Part shown: piece by piece, positions 1 to 12,966 of the stretch
Numbering within the stretch: the first letter of the stretch is position 1
Layout: the number at the start of each line of letters is the position of its first letter
DNA from: Dicaeum eximium
Lineage: Eukaryota > Chordata > Aves > Passeriformes > Dicaeidae
Reading direction: 5' to 3'
Assembly (NCBI GenBank): GCA_013396995.1
Contig: VWZP01002400.1
Location: 868,001 to 932,000 of the forward strand
Length of the DNA stretch: 64,000 nucleotides
Position numbers and translations under genes: made by a program
Notes under the pieces: model-generated
Seen by the model: only the letters and a program-made list of their open reading frames with translations
Told to the model about the DNA's origin: nothing
Database searches by the model: none

Positions 1-2610
1 ATCTAACTTTAGAGCTGGCTGGTAAAATGGTGATACTAAATAAAACATACATTTCAACAGAGCTCAGAAAAAGTTGGGTGGTGTAATTGCCTTTATCAAT
101 CTTCACAGAATTGTCTTCTCTCATCAGCACATCTATAATGTCTTGTTACACAACTCTAACTCTGGCCTCACAGTTTTGAGGATAAACTAGTCACTCTTCA
201 CGATGCAGTTCCAGAGATGTAAAGCATGTTTGCCCTGCTTCATTCCACTAAAAAGGTGTTTCCCTCCAAAATATCTGTGTTTTTCTCATCCTCTCACCCA
301 TGCAGGTAAAACTTGCCACTTCCCCAAGTGCTCTAATGAAGCAATATCATTTTATTAGGTGGCTTAAAGGACAGGTAGAAAATATTTACCTGCTTACACT
401 TGAAGTTTATGTAATTCTTTTGGTCTGAAATAAGTTTTTACTAAGTTTCATAGTAAGCCACTTATTGAACATTTGTTCTTACTAGGCATCCTTTAAGAAA
501 TACAAAAAAATATATTGGGATCAGTGTTACAGGACCACGAGTCAATTATCCTTATGAAGAAATAAAGTGCAAGAACAGTTTGAATAAGAAACATTATTAA
601 CTGAAAATTGAACTTTAACTCAAGAGTACACAGAGAAATGAGATGTTCTTTCAACATCACTGAGATAACGTAGTGCTGGTCTGTTGAGGAAAGTGCTTTG
701 TTTTGGAGAGACCTTTTTAGACTTTGCTAATGTCAGTGAAAGGTAGAATTACCAGCTCTGGAAGGCAACAGTGCCCAACTTCCATTTGCCTCAGCAAACT
801 TCTGCTTTTGTTTTTCATCAGTCTGGAAGTAATTTGAGTATGAAAATAATGAGTATTCTCATGAAGAATCTGTTTTAATGCTGCTTTTAACTGTCATGTT
901 TAGGAGATTTGTTCTTGATTTATCAAGGTAGGTATTCTGGTAGGTAGCAGTAGGAATGGCACTATACGAGGGAGACATTGTCTCCTTGTCCTTCCTAGAG
1001 CACGATAAAATGTGAGGCTTCTGAGGCTGTGGGAAGTGAGTTTTCCTTACACGAAATGTTTTGACTTTTAACTAAAAGATTGAGTTCTGCAGTGCCACCA
1101 TCTTCTTAAGATTAAATCCACATGGCACTATATGGAATACAATATCCATTGTTCATACTTCTTGAATGACTTGGAATCATGTGTTAGCATGATGAAACCA
1201 GATGGGACGTTCAAACATTAGGCTCCATTCAGTGGTAGCCAGATGTCTTTCCAGGAGAATGGGGGAGGGATCCTCCAAATAGAAATTTCAGAAGAGATAG
1301 CAGCTCTCAAATTTTGAGCAATTTATTAAACCGAAAAATATGTTATATTTGTGATTCAGGAATTTCTTATCTTTTCTTAAAAAAAGATAATCTCTCATCT
1401 TTGCTCCTGTGTTCGGATATGGATGAATCACCTGATCCATAATGTTTATTCTCCCCTAGTCCCACTTTTCCCCTTAAATGAGGAAGTAAAAGTAAAATAA
1501 CTTGGCAAGTAAGCTGGGAGATACAGGGTTTGCTTTGTGATTCAACTAACATCTTACAAAAAAAAAAAAGAAGTGGAAAAAGAGGCAGCAGAGAACAAAG
1601 TAGGTAAGCCAAAAGCAAACTGCAGAATGTAGTACTAAATTTAAAAAAAATTTTATTGAATGGTTAGCAGCCACTCAGAGTTTGTATCTCTAGATTAGAT
1701 TAACAAATGTTTCTATTATGAGCCAGTTGTATCTGCAGCTAGATTTGCAGAAAATTCATGGGTATCTCCTTGTGCTTTAAAAAACAAACCAAAACAAAAC
1801 CTCTTGAGTTGTGCTACCTCTGACCCTTAGAAGAATTCCACTACAGTGAGCTTGCAGCCGTGTGGAGAGACTGTAAATATGTTTAGACAGGTGGTACAGT
1901 CTGAGGCCTTCTTTAAGGAAATGGAAAACAATACAGAAGGTCTTCATTTGGAAATATTCTTGTGTAATGAAGTATGCCTAGTGTCTTTCAGTGCAGAATG
2001 CCTTTTCCAGTGAATCTCGCTGCTTGTCATGAAATAAAGTACGAGTTTTCAAACAGAACAATTGAGAAGCAGTCTCCCCCACATTTCTCTTTAATGCTAT
2101 CTTAACATCACTTATTTTACATTTGTGCAGTAAAAGAAATGACAGCCAATTAAAGTTTCTAAATTTAAAGCTACTGGATGACAAATCTTTGGCAAGGGGG
2201 GGTGCACAATTCTAGTCTTCATTATGCTTGCCGCCTCCTGTTGTAGAGAGCTAAGGAAAAAAGGAGCAGGAAGCTCATTAGGATCTTGTAGCCAAAGGCC
2301 ACAAACCCCTCTCCCATAAAATTTTCAAATTTTCTTGACTGTCTCCTCTTCCCTTGCAACATCCAAAACAAGCAGTGAATCCTGAGGGCATCCAGCAGGA
2401 AATCATTGCTGTCTGTTCCATGTAAATCCCAAAGAAGGAAAGGAAAGGACAGGATATAGGCACTACATTGTGAGTTACTCATCAGAGAAGCATTGCAGGA
2501 GGACAGAGTAGAGACCTCTTCTTAATACATTAAAAAGCTGGGAATTCAGCCAAGTCCCACTGGTCCTTTCAATGGCCTTGATGTTCTCCCAACCTGTGCA
2601 GGTGAGACAT
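1..2610. other. A/T-rich non-coding stretch, no gene seen
   Basis: No frame here exceeds about 86 codons, and none shows a domain, a signal peptide or codon bias suggesting real protein. There is an 11-base A run at 1559-1569 and a scatter of short A and T tracts. I recognised no repeat family. The segment is compatible with intron or intergenic DNA of a bird. Confidence 0.6.
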
Positions 2611-2614
2611 CATT

Positions 2615-2658
2615 CTCCTTTCTCCAGGAGTGTGTTGGAAACACGATGGAGAAAGGAG
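2615..2658. other. Two-part perfect hairpin
   Basis: The outer arms CTCCTTTCTCCA (2615-2626) and TGGAGAAAGGAG (2647-2658) are perfect reverse complements of 12 bases. Inside them GTGTT (2632-2636) and AACAC (2640-2644) pair around a three-base GGA loop. The unpaired bases between the stems are 2627-2631 and 2645-2646. At 44 bases it is shorter than a normal microRNA precursor. It could be a chance dyad, a cruciform or a structured part of a transcript. The pairing is seen directly; the function is unknown. Confidence 0.75.
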
Positions 2659-2659
2659 C

Positions 2660-5600
2660 CCGCTGGAATGAGCGGGATGTGATTCCCTGTGCTGGGTGCT
2701 GCAAAGGTACAAGAGTGCTGCCATCTCCTCAGAGAAACAACGCAGTTGTGCATCTAAGAAGTAGATTCATGAACTGGATACACATTCAGTGTTAGTCCCT
2801 GGTCCCTCTGAACTATTTCTTAAAGTTCAGGACGTTTTTCTGCGGTATAAATTTAAACCAGTATTTCAGCAAAAACCGTCTTGATTCCTCCTCCAAAAGG
2901 ACAGGAACTTCATCAGCTTTTTAAGTAACTTAGGTTTCACTTCCTTCATTAGCAGGATGATAGATTTTAATACTTTTTTTCCCATGGAAAAGATCTTAAG
3001 TTACTCCAAATTTAATACTGAGTCTGAAAAACTCAGCTAGAATATTGATACTGAAAGAATAGTCCTGATTAATGAGACTCTAGATGAAGTTGTATAAAAT
3101 TTGTTTCCTGAAAATAAGTACAAAACTGGCATAGGATAGTGGTTAGAGAGATATTTTCTCCTCTTTAAAAAAAAAATCCTAAAAAACAAACAACCAAAAA
3201 AAATCAATGTGTTTTGTGGATTTGACTGTAAAATAAAGCAGTAAAACTTGATAATTACAACTAAGTGTAGCTAAAAACCAGGTTTGCCAATGAGGTGAGG
3301 AAAGAGGGAGCTTGGATTTATAAACAAAATGTCAGATGAATCCCACACATTCATTGAAATACCAATGTTCTGTAAATTGACTTAGCGAAATTTCATGAGA
3401 GACTGCTTGATTTACTGTACTGTTTTGTGTTTTGAGGAAATAACAGAAACTAACCAGGCTGCAACCTGGTTAATTTTTGAGGTTTCCACAATAATGAAAA
3501 TGTAGATTTGAAGTCCTGATCTTTCTTGTGTCAATTTAATCAAAGTATTTCTATATCTTCGAACTGCTCCATTAAAAGGCACTATTTTACTTGCATTTAT
3601 GCTTCTAAGTAAAATTTTTAAAACTCTCATCATATGTAGAGTAACATTGTGTATTTATGTAACTGGTTCCAATTTTTACATCTTTACATTTTGCTGTTTG
3701 CAGAGGAATACAGCGATTCAGGGCAGAGTTGTTTAGAGAAGCAGATTGGATGGGGGTAGAAGAGATGGGTAAGAAGCTGCTAATCAGCAAATGGATTTCA
3801 CAAGAGGAATCTGTCTCTAGTTTAAGAATTTTGTGAACTGATGCTCTGAAGCAAACCTGAGCTCTGGTCCTGACATGAAGAGAATCTGGAAGGAAGGATG
3901 ATTTCTCTTCCTTGTCTCTGATATATTAGGAAATCGTTTACTTGAAGAAAACTGGTGGATTTTTTTAAGTGTTGTGCAAGACTGAACTGTTACGTAAGAA
4001 TTACAGAAGGACACACCTGGGTGTTTGAGGGTTTTTTGTTATGGCTTTTTTCAACCGACATGAAAAAATTGTAATGAAGCACAATTCAGAGATGTTTTGC
4101 TTTAATTTCCTTTCTTCAGGTAAAATGGGTAGTGAAAGCACTAGGAATGATTGTAGGTTAGAGGATGAGGGAAACGTGTTCACAGGAAAAAGAAGGTTCA
4201 GTGGACAACTTCTTGTATTTTTGGTGCACGTATTGCACGTAGGAGAGACTGATAATTCAAAGGAGTAAATGAATCAAAGCACAAGAATAGTATCTTATTG
4301 CTGCCATGCTATTTTTTTTTCAGCAGATTTAGTTTGCTATCTGACAATTGTAACAAATCAGTTTAGAATTTGCAGAGAATAAGCGTGAGTCTCTTCCAAA
4401 AGCCATGGTTTTGATGTTCCAACATAGCAGAAAATGAGTTTATATTTTTGTAATGTAGTTTTTATTTATTTAAATAGAATCTTGATTAATTTCAGTTTTG
4501 TTCATTTTTATACTTGTAAATCATTGTAATGCCAGCCATTTGCAAAAATGGCAAAACCTTCATCTTTGTTTGTAGTTCTGAAAAAAACTGAAAATACCTA
4601 AAGCAAGATAACCGAAACCACTTTTCCATACAGAGGATTCTGAAGTTCTGGGAATGAAAGAACCAAATGGCTGCTTCCACTGACAGAGCAGACTCAAAAG
4701 TGATGATCTTGATGAGATAGTAGGTGAAAACTGTAAAAATTTACTTCATTCCGTTTATTTCAAGTCCAGCTCTTCAGTGCTCTGTGTTTCCTTTACAGAA
4801 ACAATGTCTGTTTTCAGTCTGCACAAGCAGTTGAATTCTCAGCTGTGCAAAAAATACAATTATGACAAGTACACTTGACCTTCAGTGAAATTAAGGAGAG
4901 TACCACCTGCACTAAATATGTCTTGTAAACAGTGTCAGGAGCAAAGGGACACAGTCTGGCTAGAAATCAAATCCAGTTGCATGGCTTACTGCAGCAATAA
5001 CTTTCCAGGTTTTTAAAGTTTTGATTTCTAATTGTACCCCACTCTTAAACAAGGAGTGTTGATGAGTTGATAGCAGCTGCTCTGTGAACAGGAGCACTCT
5101 TTGTGCTGAGATAAAGCTGCCCATCTCTAGAAATAGTCTGTCATTCAATAAACAACCTTTTTTTTTTCCATTATTCTCTTGAAGTGTTACAAATTAAATT
5201 GAAAAACATAAGAAAACTGTTTCAGAGCACACTTCCCAGAATATTTTGACCCCTTGACCTGTGCCTACTCCTGGAATAAACTACTACATTAAGATCAATG
5301 CTTTGTTTTAAAGAAAAATCTCCCCCAAAATCAGACCCTGTAAAACTATCTAGGCAATAAAGACGGCCTAAGCTAATTTTTATTTAGCAATGTCATAGGA
5401 AAACACCAAAATATTCTTTTAGAGAGGCACAGTGTCCTGTAAGCAGTATAGCTCCTTAGCATATCTGAAAGGTAATCCATTAAAGTAAATGTTTTAGTCC
5501 AGATTCAAACACATTTCTGTCATAGCAATTCCCTAAATATAAACCCTCATCTGAACTCTTTTTTATGTAAGTGTCACCTTGAAGTAATACTGTGTATAGG

Positions 5601-5815
5601 AGATGTGTTATCCTGGGTTATTCTGCCTAGACTAGTAGGGTTTTCCATAAATCCTACCTGCTGCTATTCACCTCTTTTAAACCAACCCTTTTCCTGCTTT
5701 CTTTTCCTCCAATGTAATGAACATTTCTCAGCATAGCTCAGTGAGGAAGGAATGTGGGGAAGTCAGTCAGTTATTTGAAAGGTTTAAATTTCTAAATCAC
5801 AATATTTAATTTTGG
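2660..5815. other. A/T-rich non-coding stretch, no gene seen
   Basis: Only short frames of up to about 75 codons occur, with no recognisable product. A T run followed by CAG near 4312-4323 resembles a splice acceptor, but no open exon with a matching donor follows, so I do not call an exon. A G run lies at 5814-5821. I identified no repeat family. Confidence 0.55.
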
Positions 5816-5821
5816 GGGGGG

Positions 5822-6225
5822 CATAGTTAGCTAGTACGGATGGCAAAGTGCGGGAACCGGGACTGGACAGTCTTGGATTTGCAGGGAGCTTTGTGCCACT
5901 GGAGAAGGGTGAATTTTAGTACCTGGTATTGCACAGTGAAAATCTTCTTCCATGCCAGGGGAAACCCAAAGGAGCCACAAGTCTGGCAGCACTGGGTGCA
6001 TGGGGAAAATGGGTTCCTTACCCACATTGGCAAGAAATGCCCACAGTACCCTTTCCAGAAACAGCACAACATCTCTAGTGGTCTTGAAGATGACTGTACC
6101 CAGATTATACTTTCTCCTCAGAAAAGTGAAATTGTAGACCTCAAAAATCTTAGCAACCATCTACTAAACATAGAGCATAGAGAAATAATTCTCTGTGTAC
6201 TTTTATATTATCTTCATTACTGAAA
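5822..6225. other. Unexplained block open on both strands
   Basis: A plus-strand frame of 127 codons (5840-6223) lies opposite minus-strand frames of 109 (5831-6160) and 81 (5827-6072) codons. The block is richer in G and C than its flanks, which may simply make stop codons rarer. None of the products shows a motif I know. A decayed retrocopy or transposon fragment is possible, but I see no poly-A tail or target-site duplication. I do not call a gene. Confidence 0.3.
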
Positions 6226-8265
6226 ACACTAGAATTTATAGATTTAATACACTCTTTATTTTTGGAAAAAAATTGAAATTGTACAACCTTATGTAGTTTA
6301 GCTCTTTTTACTGTTAGTTTTTAAAACTGTTGTTTTTCTTTAAAATTTATATCACTCCAAATCTAATTAATAACTGTACAAGAAATCAATGTTTTTTTCC
6401 TGAGGAAAATGAGCTGTACTGCCTTGACTATTTTGTAGCAATGGGTTTTGTTTTTGTCTTCCATTTCCATAGCAAAGAGAATTAATTTAAGACAGATCAA
6501 TAGCATTGCTGGTATATGTTGCATACCCCTGGTATAATTCACAGTGCTGGGGAGCATGAGATGAGTTTATACTTAATTCTGTATCTTGTTGTATAGACTT
6601 ATGTAAGTTAAATACCCTTACAAAAAAAGCTTTTGTTTTTATTAATTTAATGCAGTAGTACTAATAAGGGAAAATGTGTAAAACAAATCATTGTGTGCAC
6701 TTAGGATGAAAAAATGCGCTAACCCTCAATATTGGGTGGGTGTAATGGATGTGCAAAGTGCTCTGTGCACTTTGCAGTGTGTGAAACCTGCAAAAACTTT
6801 CCAATAATGTTAAAGCACTTGCAAAAATGTTGCACCTGGAGCAGGGAGGAGTGAAGAGGGCAAAGGTCAGCATTAGGCATTAAGACCCTGACTAAACAGA
6901 CTTTACACTCGGTGAAAAGTCCAGACAACCCCTGCAGTGTCATCTTACAACTCTGGTTTTCTTCTTTTCAGGACATAGTAATCCATAAATACACTCAAGT
7001 CACCAGCAGCTTAGCTCTTCCCCCGCTTCTCCCCCTTTTTAACTCTTCTTTCATTTATAATTCTTACATAAAGATCTGAATTTTTAACCCTTTACAAGTC
7101 TTTTAATCAACCTTGGGAGCTGCTTTTCCTCACTGTTGTCATTTGCTAGACTTATATTTTAAAATCGTTTTTTTTGCAATTTTTTTCTCAGAAAAATAGT
7201 TTCAAATAAGATAAAAAAAATAATGCTTGAAAATATTACTACAAAGTCAGTGTATGGATGAGACATTCTGAGAAATTATCAGATTTTTACTTCTAAAAAA
7301 AGGCAGTTACTAAACTCTGTAAACTACTTAAAAGCAGTCTTTGTTTCTGAAGCTTATTAACCAGACACTCTGTGTAAAATATCTCATGGGATGTGGTATA
7401 AATTTTTTTTCTGCAACTACTTCTGAACTTATTTGTTTGGATAGATGAAACTAGTTTCAGCTGGGATGCAGCAAGAGAAGAATCATCTTGTTTGCCATTG
7501 TTGTTTTTTTCAATCAAACAGAGAAAAACCTTGCCAGTTTCTCTAAACTGGAAAAAGGCAGAGGTAAAACAAAGAGGTGATTGTACTTTTATTATACAGT
7601 TAAGTCTTTTGGTTTTGCATCTATTACACTTAGTAGATGAAAGCATGAGACCAAACTGATTTTAATCATTTTATCTGATCCCATTATCCACATCCCATGG
7701 CTTAAGAGACTGCATAGACTCCTAATATAGTCTGGAGCCTTGACAGTAAAAATAGGCTTGTGAAATACAGCCCATCAGCTGCATGTAACCGTGCACATTT
7801 TGCTCACTTCCTCTCCTTGTTCTGAGCACTGCACGAGGCTGTACTTCCATGCTGGATATTTTCCTCTCACCCGCTTTTTACTTCCCTACCCTTTCTGTAA
7901 ACCTGCTGAGATGTTCAGCAGCTCTGTCCCATTGCCTTCTTTATTAATTTTTACATCTTGTGAGCAGCACTGATGCAAGGCAGCTGAAAGTCTGAGTATT
8001 TCTTTCATACTGTGCATGAATATTGATTAGAAACAACATTAATAAGAAAATGTTTCAGGGGGTTTTCTTGTTTTGTGCAGAGATCCCTCGTATTTCCTCA
8101 GGGGGAGAAAACAGTTTCCTGTTCCATGCGTGTGACATGGTCATTACTCAGTCACAAAATGGTGGCCTCAAAAGGTCTCCTGTCAAGTCTGGCCAGTGCA
8201 GGCTCACTGATTTCTGTTCCTGCGCAGTGATTTTTGGTGCCGCTGCTGAAGGGTTTGTAGCTTGG
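6226..8265. other. A/T-rich non-coding stretch, no gene seen
   Basis: The longest frame is 117 codons on the minus strand (7293-7646), rich in Lys, Ser and Leu with no domain, and is probably chance. A small hairpin at 6752-6776 is listed separately. I recognised no repeat family. Confidence 0.55.
6752..6776. other. Short perfect hairpin
   Basis: TGCAAAGTG (6752-6760) and CACTTTGCA (6768-6776) are perfect reverse complements of nine bases with a seven-base loop. The stem is short enough to arise by chance in a window of this size. No role is proposed. Confidence 0.6.
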
Positions 8266-8665
8266 TCTGTTCAGTGGTAGGAATCAAAGAACCATCGATA
8301 GAAACAGAAGGGTGAACGTGGGAGCGCAGTTTAACGGGGCAGAACCCAGCAGAGGTATTTACTTCTCAGGGCAATGTGCTCTGTAGAAATTAAGGACCCG
8401 TTTCAGCACGATGCTTTGAGCACATGCTGGACTTCGAGGCCGGAGGTGGCTGGCTGGGCGGGCTTCAGGCGTTGTGAGTAAGAATCCGCTCGACGTCGTT
8501 CCCAGGTCGGCTCCTTGGGGCAGAACACCAGAGGCAGTGCGTGTCTGGGGCCAGGATGAGCTCTGGTCATGCCTGTAAACTGCTCTGTCTCACTGGTGCC
8601 CTGGGACAGTCTGTTAAATAAGCCATTCCTGGAGTCCACGTTTTAGTGTTAGGCCTTGCGTGAGT
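8266..8665. other. Local CpG-rich cluster
   Basis: CpG is scarce in the surrounding kilobases but dense here. Examples are the CGATAG near 8297, the GGCGGG near 8458, a TCCGCTCGACGTCG stretch near 8487 and several single CpGs up to about 8660. This may be an unmethylated distal element, a weak promoter or an old CpG-rich transposon copy. No TATA box with a following exon was found, and the minus-strand frame at 8403-8639 (78 codons) has no recognisable product. Confidence 0.45.
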
Positions 8666-9044
8666 GTTGAATCTAGAGCATCTTTACAGCTGGAGCACTA
8701 TCTCCCATTTACCTTATATTCTGATATTTTGTTGCAAGTGAGCAGAAAAATAAGAAATGAATGTTCATGTACATGAAGAACTTTAGAGAATTAAGCTAGA
8801 GCTGAATAACATTGATCTCTTGAGAGAGAGGCTTTGTAACTTGTCTTTTTGTATCTTTCATGTTGTAGAAATACCCCACCAAAAACGATCTCACTTAATA
8901 ACAAAAACAAAAGACCATTGTTCAGTCTAGTATTTTATGTTGTTTTCAAGCATCTGAGGTCTCTCCTGAATCCTTTTCTGTGGTATCTCGTTGCTGACCT
9001 CGTAATTATAATCACACATTCAAAACTTAAATTCTGATAATGTG

Positions 9045-9168
9045 ACGTAGATGAGAAGCCAGGCAGTTAAATGACTTGCCCAAGGCTACGAAACATCTTG
9101 CTGGAGAGCTGAAATCAGACCTTTTACCATGTCTGCCGGGCCAGACCCAAGGTCTGTGCTTTGTTTTA
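9045..9168 (-). repeat. MIR SINE fragment
   Basis: Read on the plus strand, the segment shows the reverse-complement MIR core: a 'gttaaatgacttgcccaagg' match near 9066-9085, then a diverged version of the part that precedes 'gaatcagacc' and 'gtctgtgct'. In MIR this corresponds to the tRNA-derived half and core in minus orientation. MIR copies are ancient and shared across amniotes, and the divergence here fits that age. Identification is by eye. Confidence 0.75.
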
Positions 9169-10172
9169 TGTTCTCAGGCATGTTTCTTCATGCAAATGTT
9201 ATTTGGACTGCTTGCTTGACAAATAGCAAAGGCTGTGCTGCCCACTGAATTTTCTTCTGGGTTGTTTTTCACCTTAAGTTTAAAAATGATAGGGATTTCA
9301 ATGAAACCCTTCTTTTCTCCAGTTTATCTTAATGAAACAATTTTTGTGGAAATTTCTATCTTGTCACATTTCATAACTATTTTTCAGAATTTATATTCCA
9401 CAGGTGTTGTTTATTGATTTAAGCTTATGGTGACAATATGAAACCACCAACCATTCAAGCATACTGTTAAATTTAACTGTGAGGAGTAGAGTGAATTTGT
9501 CCAAAACGGTACAGCCATGATTCTGTTGCTACTTTTTTTTAACCAGCCAAACTTTCTCTATATTGCTCTCAATTAGTCTTTTTCCCCACCCCCTTTTCTT
9601 TTGAAGGATTCCTTTTACCCACTTACCTTATCCATGGGCTTATGTAAACACATAGGTGGGACTTTGTGCATCCTTTGCATACTCTACTTGTTAAATCTGA
9701 AATATTGTTATATTGCTTCACACACATCTCACTAAATGCAGATAAAATAGTAGGTAAGGCTGCAATGGTGTCCCCTGGGTGTGTATTTGTGTAGGTAATG
9801 TTTGTGTGTGATACACACAGTTTTTACAGCCTGTACCTCACATGTAGATCACACAGACACAACTGAGGCTGATCACAACCAACGCAGTGTGGGTGGGATG
9901 TGTGTGGGTAAAATCTGTGTAGGTAAATTTGAAGCATTTGAAGATCACAGATGTTTTGAGGGTCAATATTTTGGAGAGTGGAAAAATACATTTTTTCAGA
10001 CTCTTCTAAAATGTGCTTTTCAAAAATTCCTTTAAGTACCATATCCTTCAAATCTTCTGCCTTCATTAGAAAAGGTAAAGCAGTTCACGCTTTAATTCAA
10101 CCACACCTTTCAGTCTTTTTGGTCGTTCTTTCCTTGAGTTTGTTTTGGGAGGTTTGTTTCCAGTTTTAAGAG

Positions 10173-10192
10173 GTTTTGTTTTGTTTTGTTTT
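10173..10192. repeat. (GTTTT)4 microsatellite
   Basis: Four uninterrupted GTTTT units follow a T-rich stretch. This is simple sequence with no further evidence of function. Confidence 0.9.
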
Positions 10193-10544
10193 AATATTTG
10201 GCCATTAAATGATGTCAAGTACCTGCTTGTCTGGTGTCAGACATACATCTTCCTTGTTACATGCATTTCTAAAAGAGGAACTCACTATGAGTTTTCCCTG
10301 AATGCTACTAGATTTGCTGCTGTACAAATAATATAAATTAAATATACTTAATTATTTTAGCTCATACTAGAAAAGATTCAGGACAAAGGAGAGATTGATG
10401 CTGTGTGCCTTACAATGGTCCTACTGATTTCTCTACTGGCCTTTCCTCTGCACATGGTCAATTAGAATTGAAAATCCTGTGCTGATTTCATTCGCTGGAA
10501 TTTTTAAGCAGGTCAGGAAGAAAGATGTTATTGAAAGGAAAAGT

Positions 10545-10640
10545 CTCATCTAAATAAGAAAAGAACACGTGGCCATCTGGTCTAACTGTACCATGCTGAA
10601 AGTAGTTTTGACTTTGCTCTAGTTTGAGCTTTGCAACAGT
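10545..10640 (-). repeat. Possible degenerate CR1 tail
   Basis: The stretch 'ggccatctggtctaactg' near 10571-10588, followed by 'ctgaaagtag', resembles the reverse complement of the CR1 3' region, where 'catctagtccaac' and 'ctgctcaaagcagg' follow each other. Divergence is high and the boundaries are uncertain. It could be chance similarity. Confidence 0.35.
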
Positions 10641-10959
10641 TTGCTAAAATATCAAACAGAAATATGTTTACATTAAAACAGTCCATGCTTTTTATCTGTA
10701 AAAACGCAATGTGCAGTTCTCTTCCTATCTCAAATGCATGAGCTCATTTGACCCCATTACCTTATTGAGACTGTCTATGTTTCTGGTAGGTTCTCAAGTA
10801 ACTTCAGCTCTGTAGAGGTATAAGTGAAACACCAATCTTTTGAAAGTTTTGGAGGTGATTCTCAGTGCTTTATTCCTAGGACTAAAAGTCACACTTGTGC
10901 TTGAACTAGGAAAAGCTCAAACAAGCCAACGCAACAGGAAGCATGGGGGGAAGAGGGGA

Positions 10960-11170
10960 GAGTGGGATTTAAAAATGGAAATTACAACTTGAAGTTTGTG
11001 TGAGTAGCACCGTGGAATTTGCACAACCAAATGTAGGCCACAGGCTAAGAGACAAGCCGTAATAGACATCAAATTTTTAAGGAATGGAGTCATAAATATG
11101 CATGAGCTTCCATGATTGCATTATTTCAGCATCAGCTATTAAGAAGTTTAAAGAAGTCAGTAAAAAAATA
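10960..11170. promoter_or_regulatory. Candidate conserved non-coding element
   Basis: This block shows no repeat character. It combines an ATGCAT-containing POU-like site (ATATGCATGAG near 11096-11106) with GATTGCATTATTTCAGCATCAG-type octamer or bZIP-like sequence near 11114-11135. The texture resembles vertebrate conserved elements, but conservation cannot be judged from one sequence. This is inference only. Confidence 0.25.
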
Positions 11171-12399
11171 GAGTTCAGCAATTTTCACACAAGGTAAATA
11201 AATTCTTCTTGTAAAAAACTAATACACACAGCCCCAAATTTCAGGTATGTGGACAAAACCAGCAGGAGAGGATAATGCCATTTTTAAAACAACACAGGTC
11301 AGGTATCTCCTCCCTACTCTAGTCAGAGCTGCTGTACCCAGCACTCACAAAACCCAAGAGACCTTACTGGGAGAAGGGGAGAGTGTTGAGCTAAACATGG
11401 AGGCAAGGACCCTGTATTCATATTCTCTGGCTTAATGCTTATGTCTTATGTGATTAGACATTACTTTTACGCTGACAAACATTGCATAAATTGCCAGTTG
11501 AAATACCCTTCTAAGACAAGATAGTGTGTAAACCACTTCTGAAGTTTAGAGAAATTGATTTGCATAGGATTTCAGCCTTTAGGAAAGGATAAAAATATTA
11601 ATCATTACCTTAAGAAAATGAAAGTGAGCACATCATAATTTAGCTGCAGGCATTATTTGGAAACACATTTTTTGAAACAAGGGACAAATTTTGTTTTAAA
11701 ACATAATATTCCAGGAAAAGTAGAAAGGAAATTATCACCTTAATACCACTGAACATATATGTGTACATACATATTATTTACAAATATGCACTCCTCATGT
11801 ATGACCATTGTGTAGAGTTTGCTTGTGTATTTCATATAAGGAGTGTAAATTGTTCCTTTAGAAAAGCATTAAATCCCTTATTTACAAAAAAAAAATAAAA
11901 TGCAGGAATACAAATTTGACCACAGCTCTTGATTAATTCTCTTAATTTTTGTGACATCTCTATTCAGGAATTTTTACTTTGCTGTGGGTATTGCTGCCAC
12001 TACATGCAATCTTTTGTTTGCATGTCTCCGCTGCTATTTGGAAAGGAAGTTTTTTTAAGATTAAATTTATGGGATACTTATGTTGGGTTCCTTTTCTCAA
12101 AGTGTTTAGAAGCAATATTAGAGAAAAAAAGCTAAAAAAAATTTATCTTTCCATTAGGGTACCTGTTAGAGTGATTAAAATATAGTTTAAGCATTTTCAG
12201 GGAGTAAATTAACAACACTCTACATGTGTGCATGTGGTTGTGTGTTTTAAAATGTATTTTCTTTTAGGTATTTTTCATACAAAGTTCATATTGAAAAGCA
12301 AATATTAGTCATCACGTTTATCACACCATAATTTGTACCACAAGACACTGAAATTCCAAAGGATTTAGAAAATAGGTCGATCTGCACAGCATACGTTTA

Positions 12400-12690
12400 A
12401 AAATTAAATAGAATACAGGCTTTGCATCTGCCTTTCTCCTGTATGTCTCTGCTAACCCCACCCATAGCCACACCAAAGGGAGAGCAACTATTTTGGGGAG
12501 CGCTGCATTCTCCAGCCCAACTTTGTGGCCCGATGACACCGGGCCACTCGGCTTTTCCCTGGGCTGTGGCAGCAGGAAGGCCAGGGCTTGCAGGGCCAGC
12601 TCAGCCCCTGCCACGCTGCCCCTCTCCGCCTTGAAGACAACCTATTCACAAAGCGTTTTGCTGCTGCCTCGTTTAAAACTATCATAAAAC
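12400..12690. other. G/C-rich, CpG-containing block
   Basis: The block is markedly richer in G and C than its flanks. It is open in several overlapping frames on both strands (up to 97 codons minus, 70 plus), as expected from its composition. The minus-strand products are rich in Pro, Ala and Gly without a domain. It may belong to the regulatory island that follows or be an old transposon fragment. Confidence 0.4.
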
Positions 12691-12966
12691 TGTCCAGGAG
12701 CTCTTGCTAATCTCTCTGAACGCAACTATTTTGTAAGATTCCGGCTTGATGGGCATTCAGGAATGGGTGTCTGTACAGTAGCTACTTGCCTTTATGTAAT
12801 ATATCATATGCGCATACAAAATCTTTACATATATTTGAGAGCTACACAGCAATTATGTAAGTGAGGCATGAACTTAATATAAAATACTGCATTGACTGTA
12901 AGCCTAGAGTAGAAATCACAGTAAAACAGGAAACACTGGATGTCCCTAGTTACACTGTGTTGGAAA

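Larger units (their letters stand above)
8666..12400. other. A/T-rich non-coding stretch with embedded old repeats
   Basis: No credible coding frame exceeds about 80 codons. A MIR copy (9045-9168), a GTTTT microsatellite (10173-10192) and a weak CR1 trace (10545-10640) lie inside and are listed separately. An enhancer-like block at 10960-11170 is also listed. The rest is plain A/T-rich DNA. Confidence 0.55.

Noticed and set aside
4312..4323. T run followed by CAG as a splice acceptor
   Set aside because: No open exon of convincing composition with a donor follows. Such words are common in A/T-rich DNA.
4711..4732. TGAGATAGTAGGT, similar to the let-7 microRNA start
   Set aside because: Similarity stops after 13 bases with a mismatch inside the seed, and no hairpin partner arm was found nearby.
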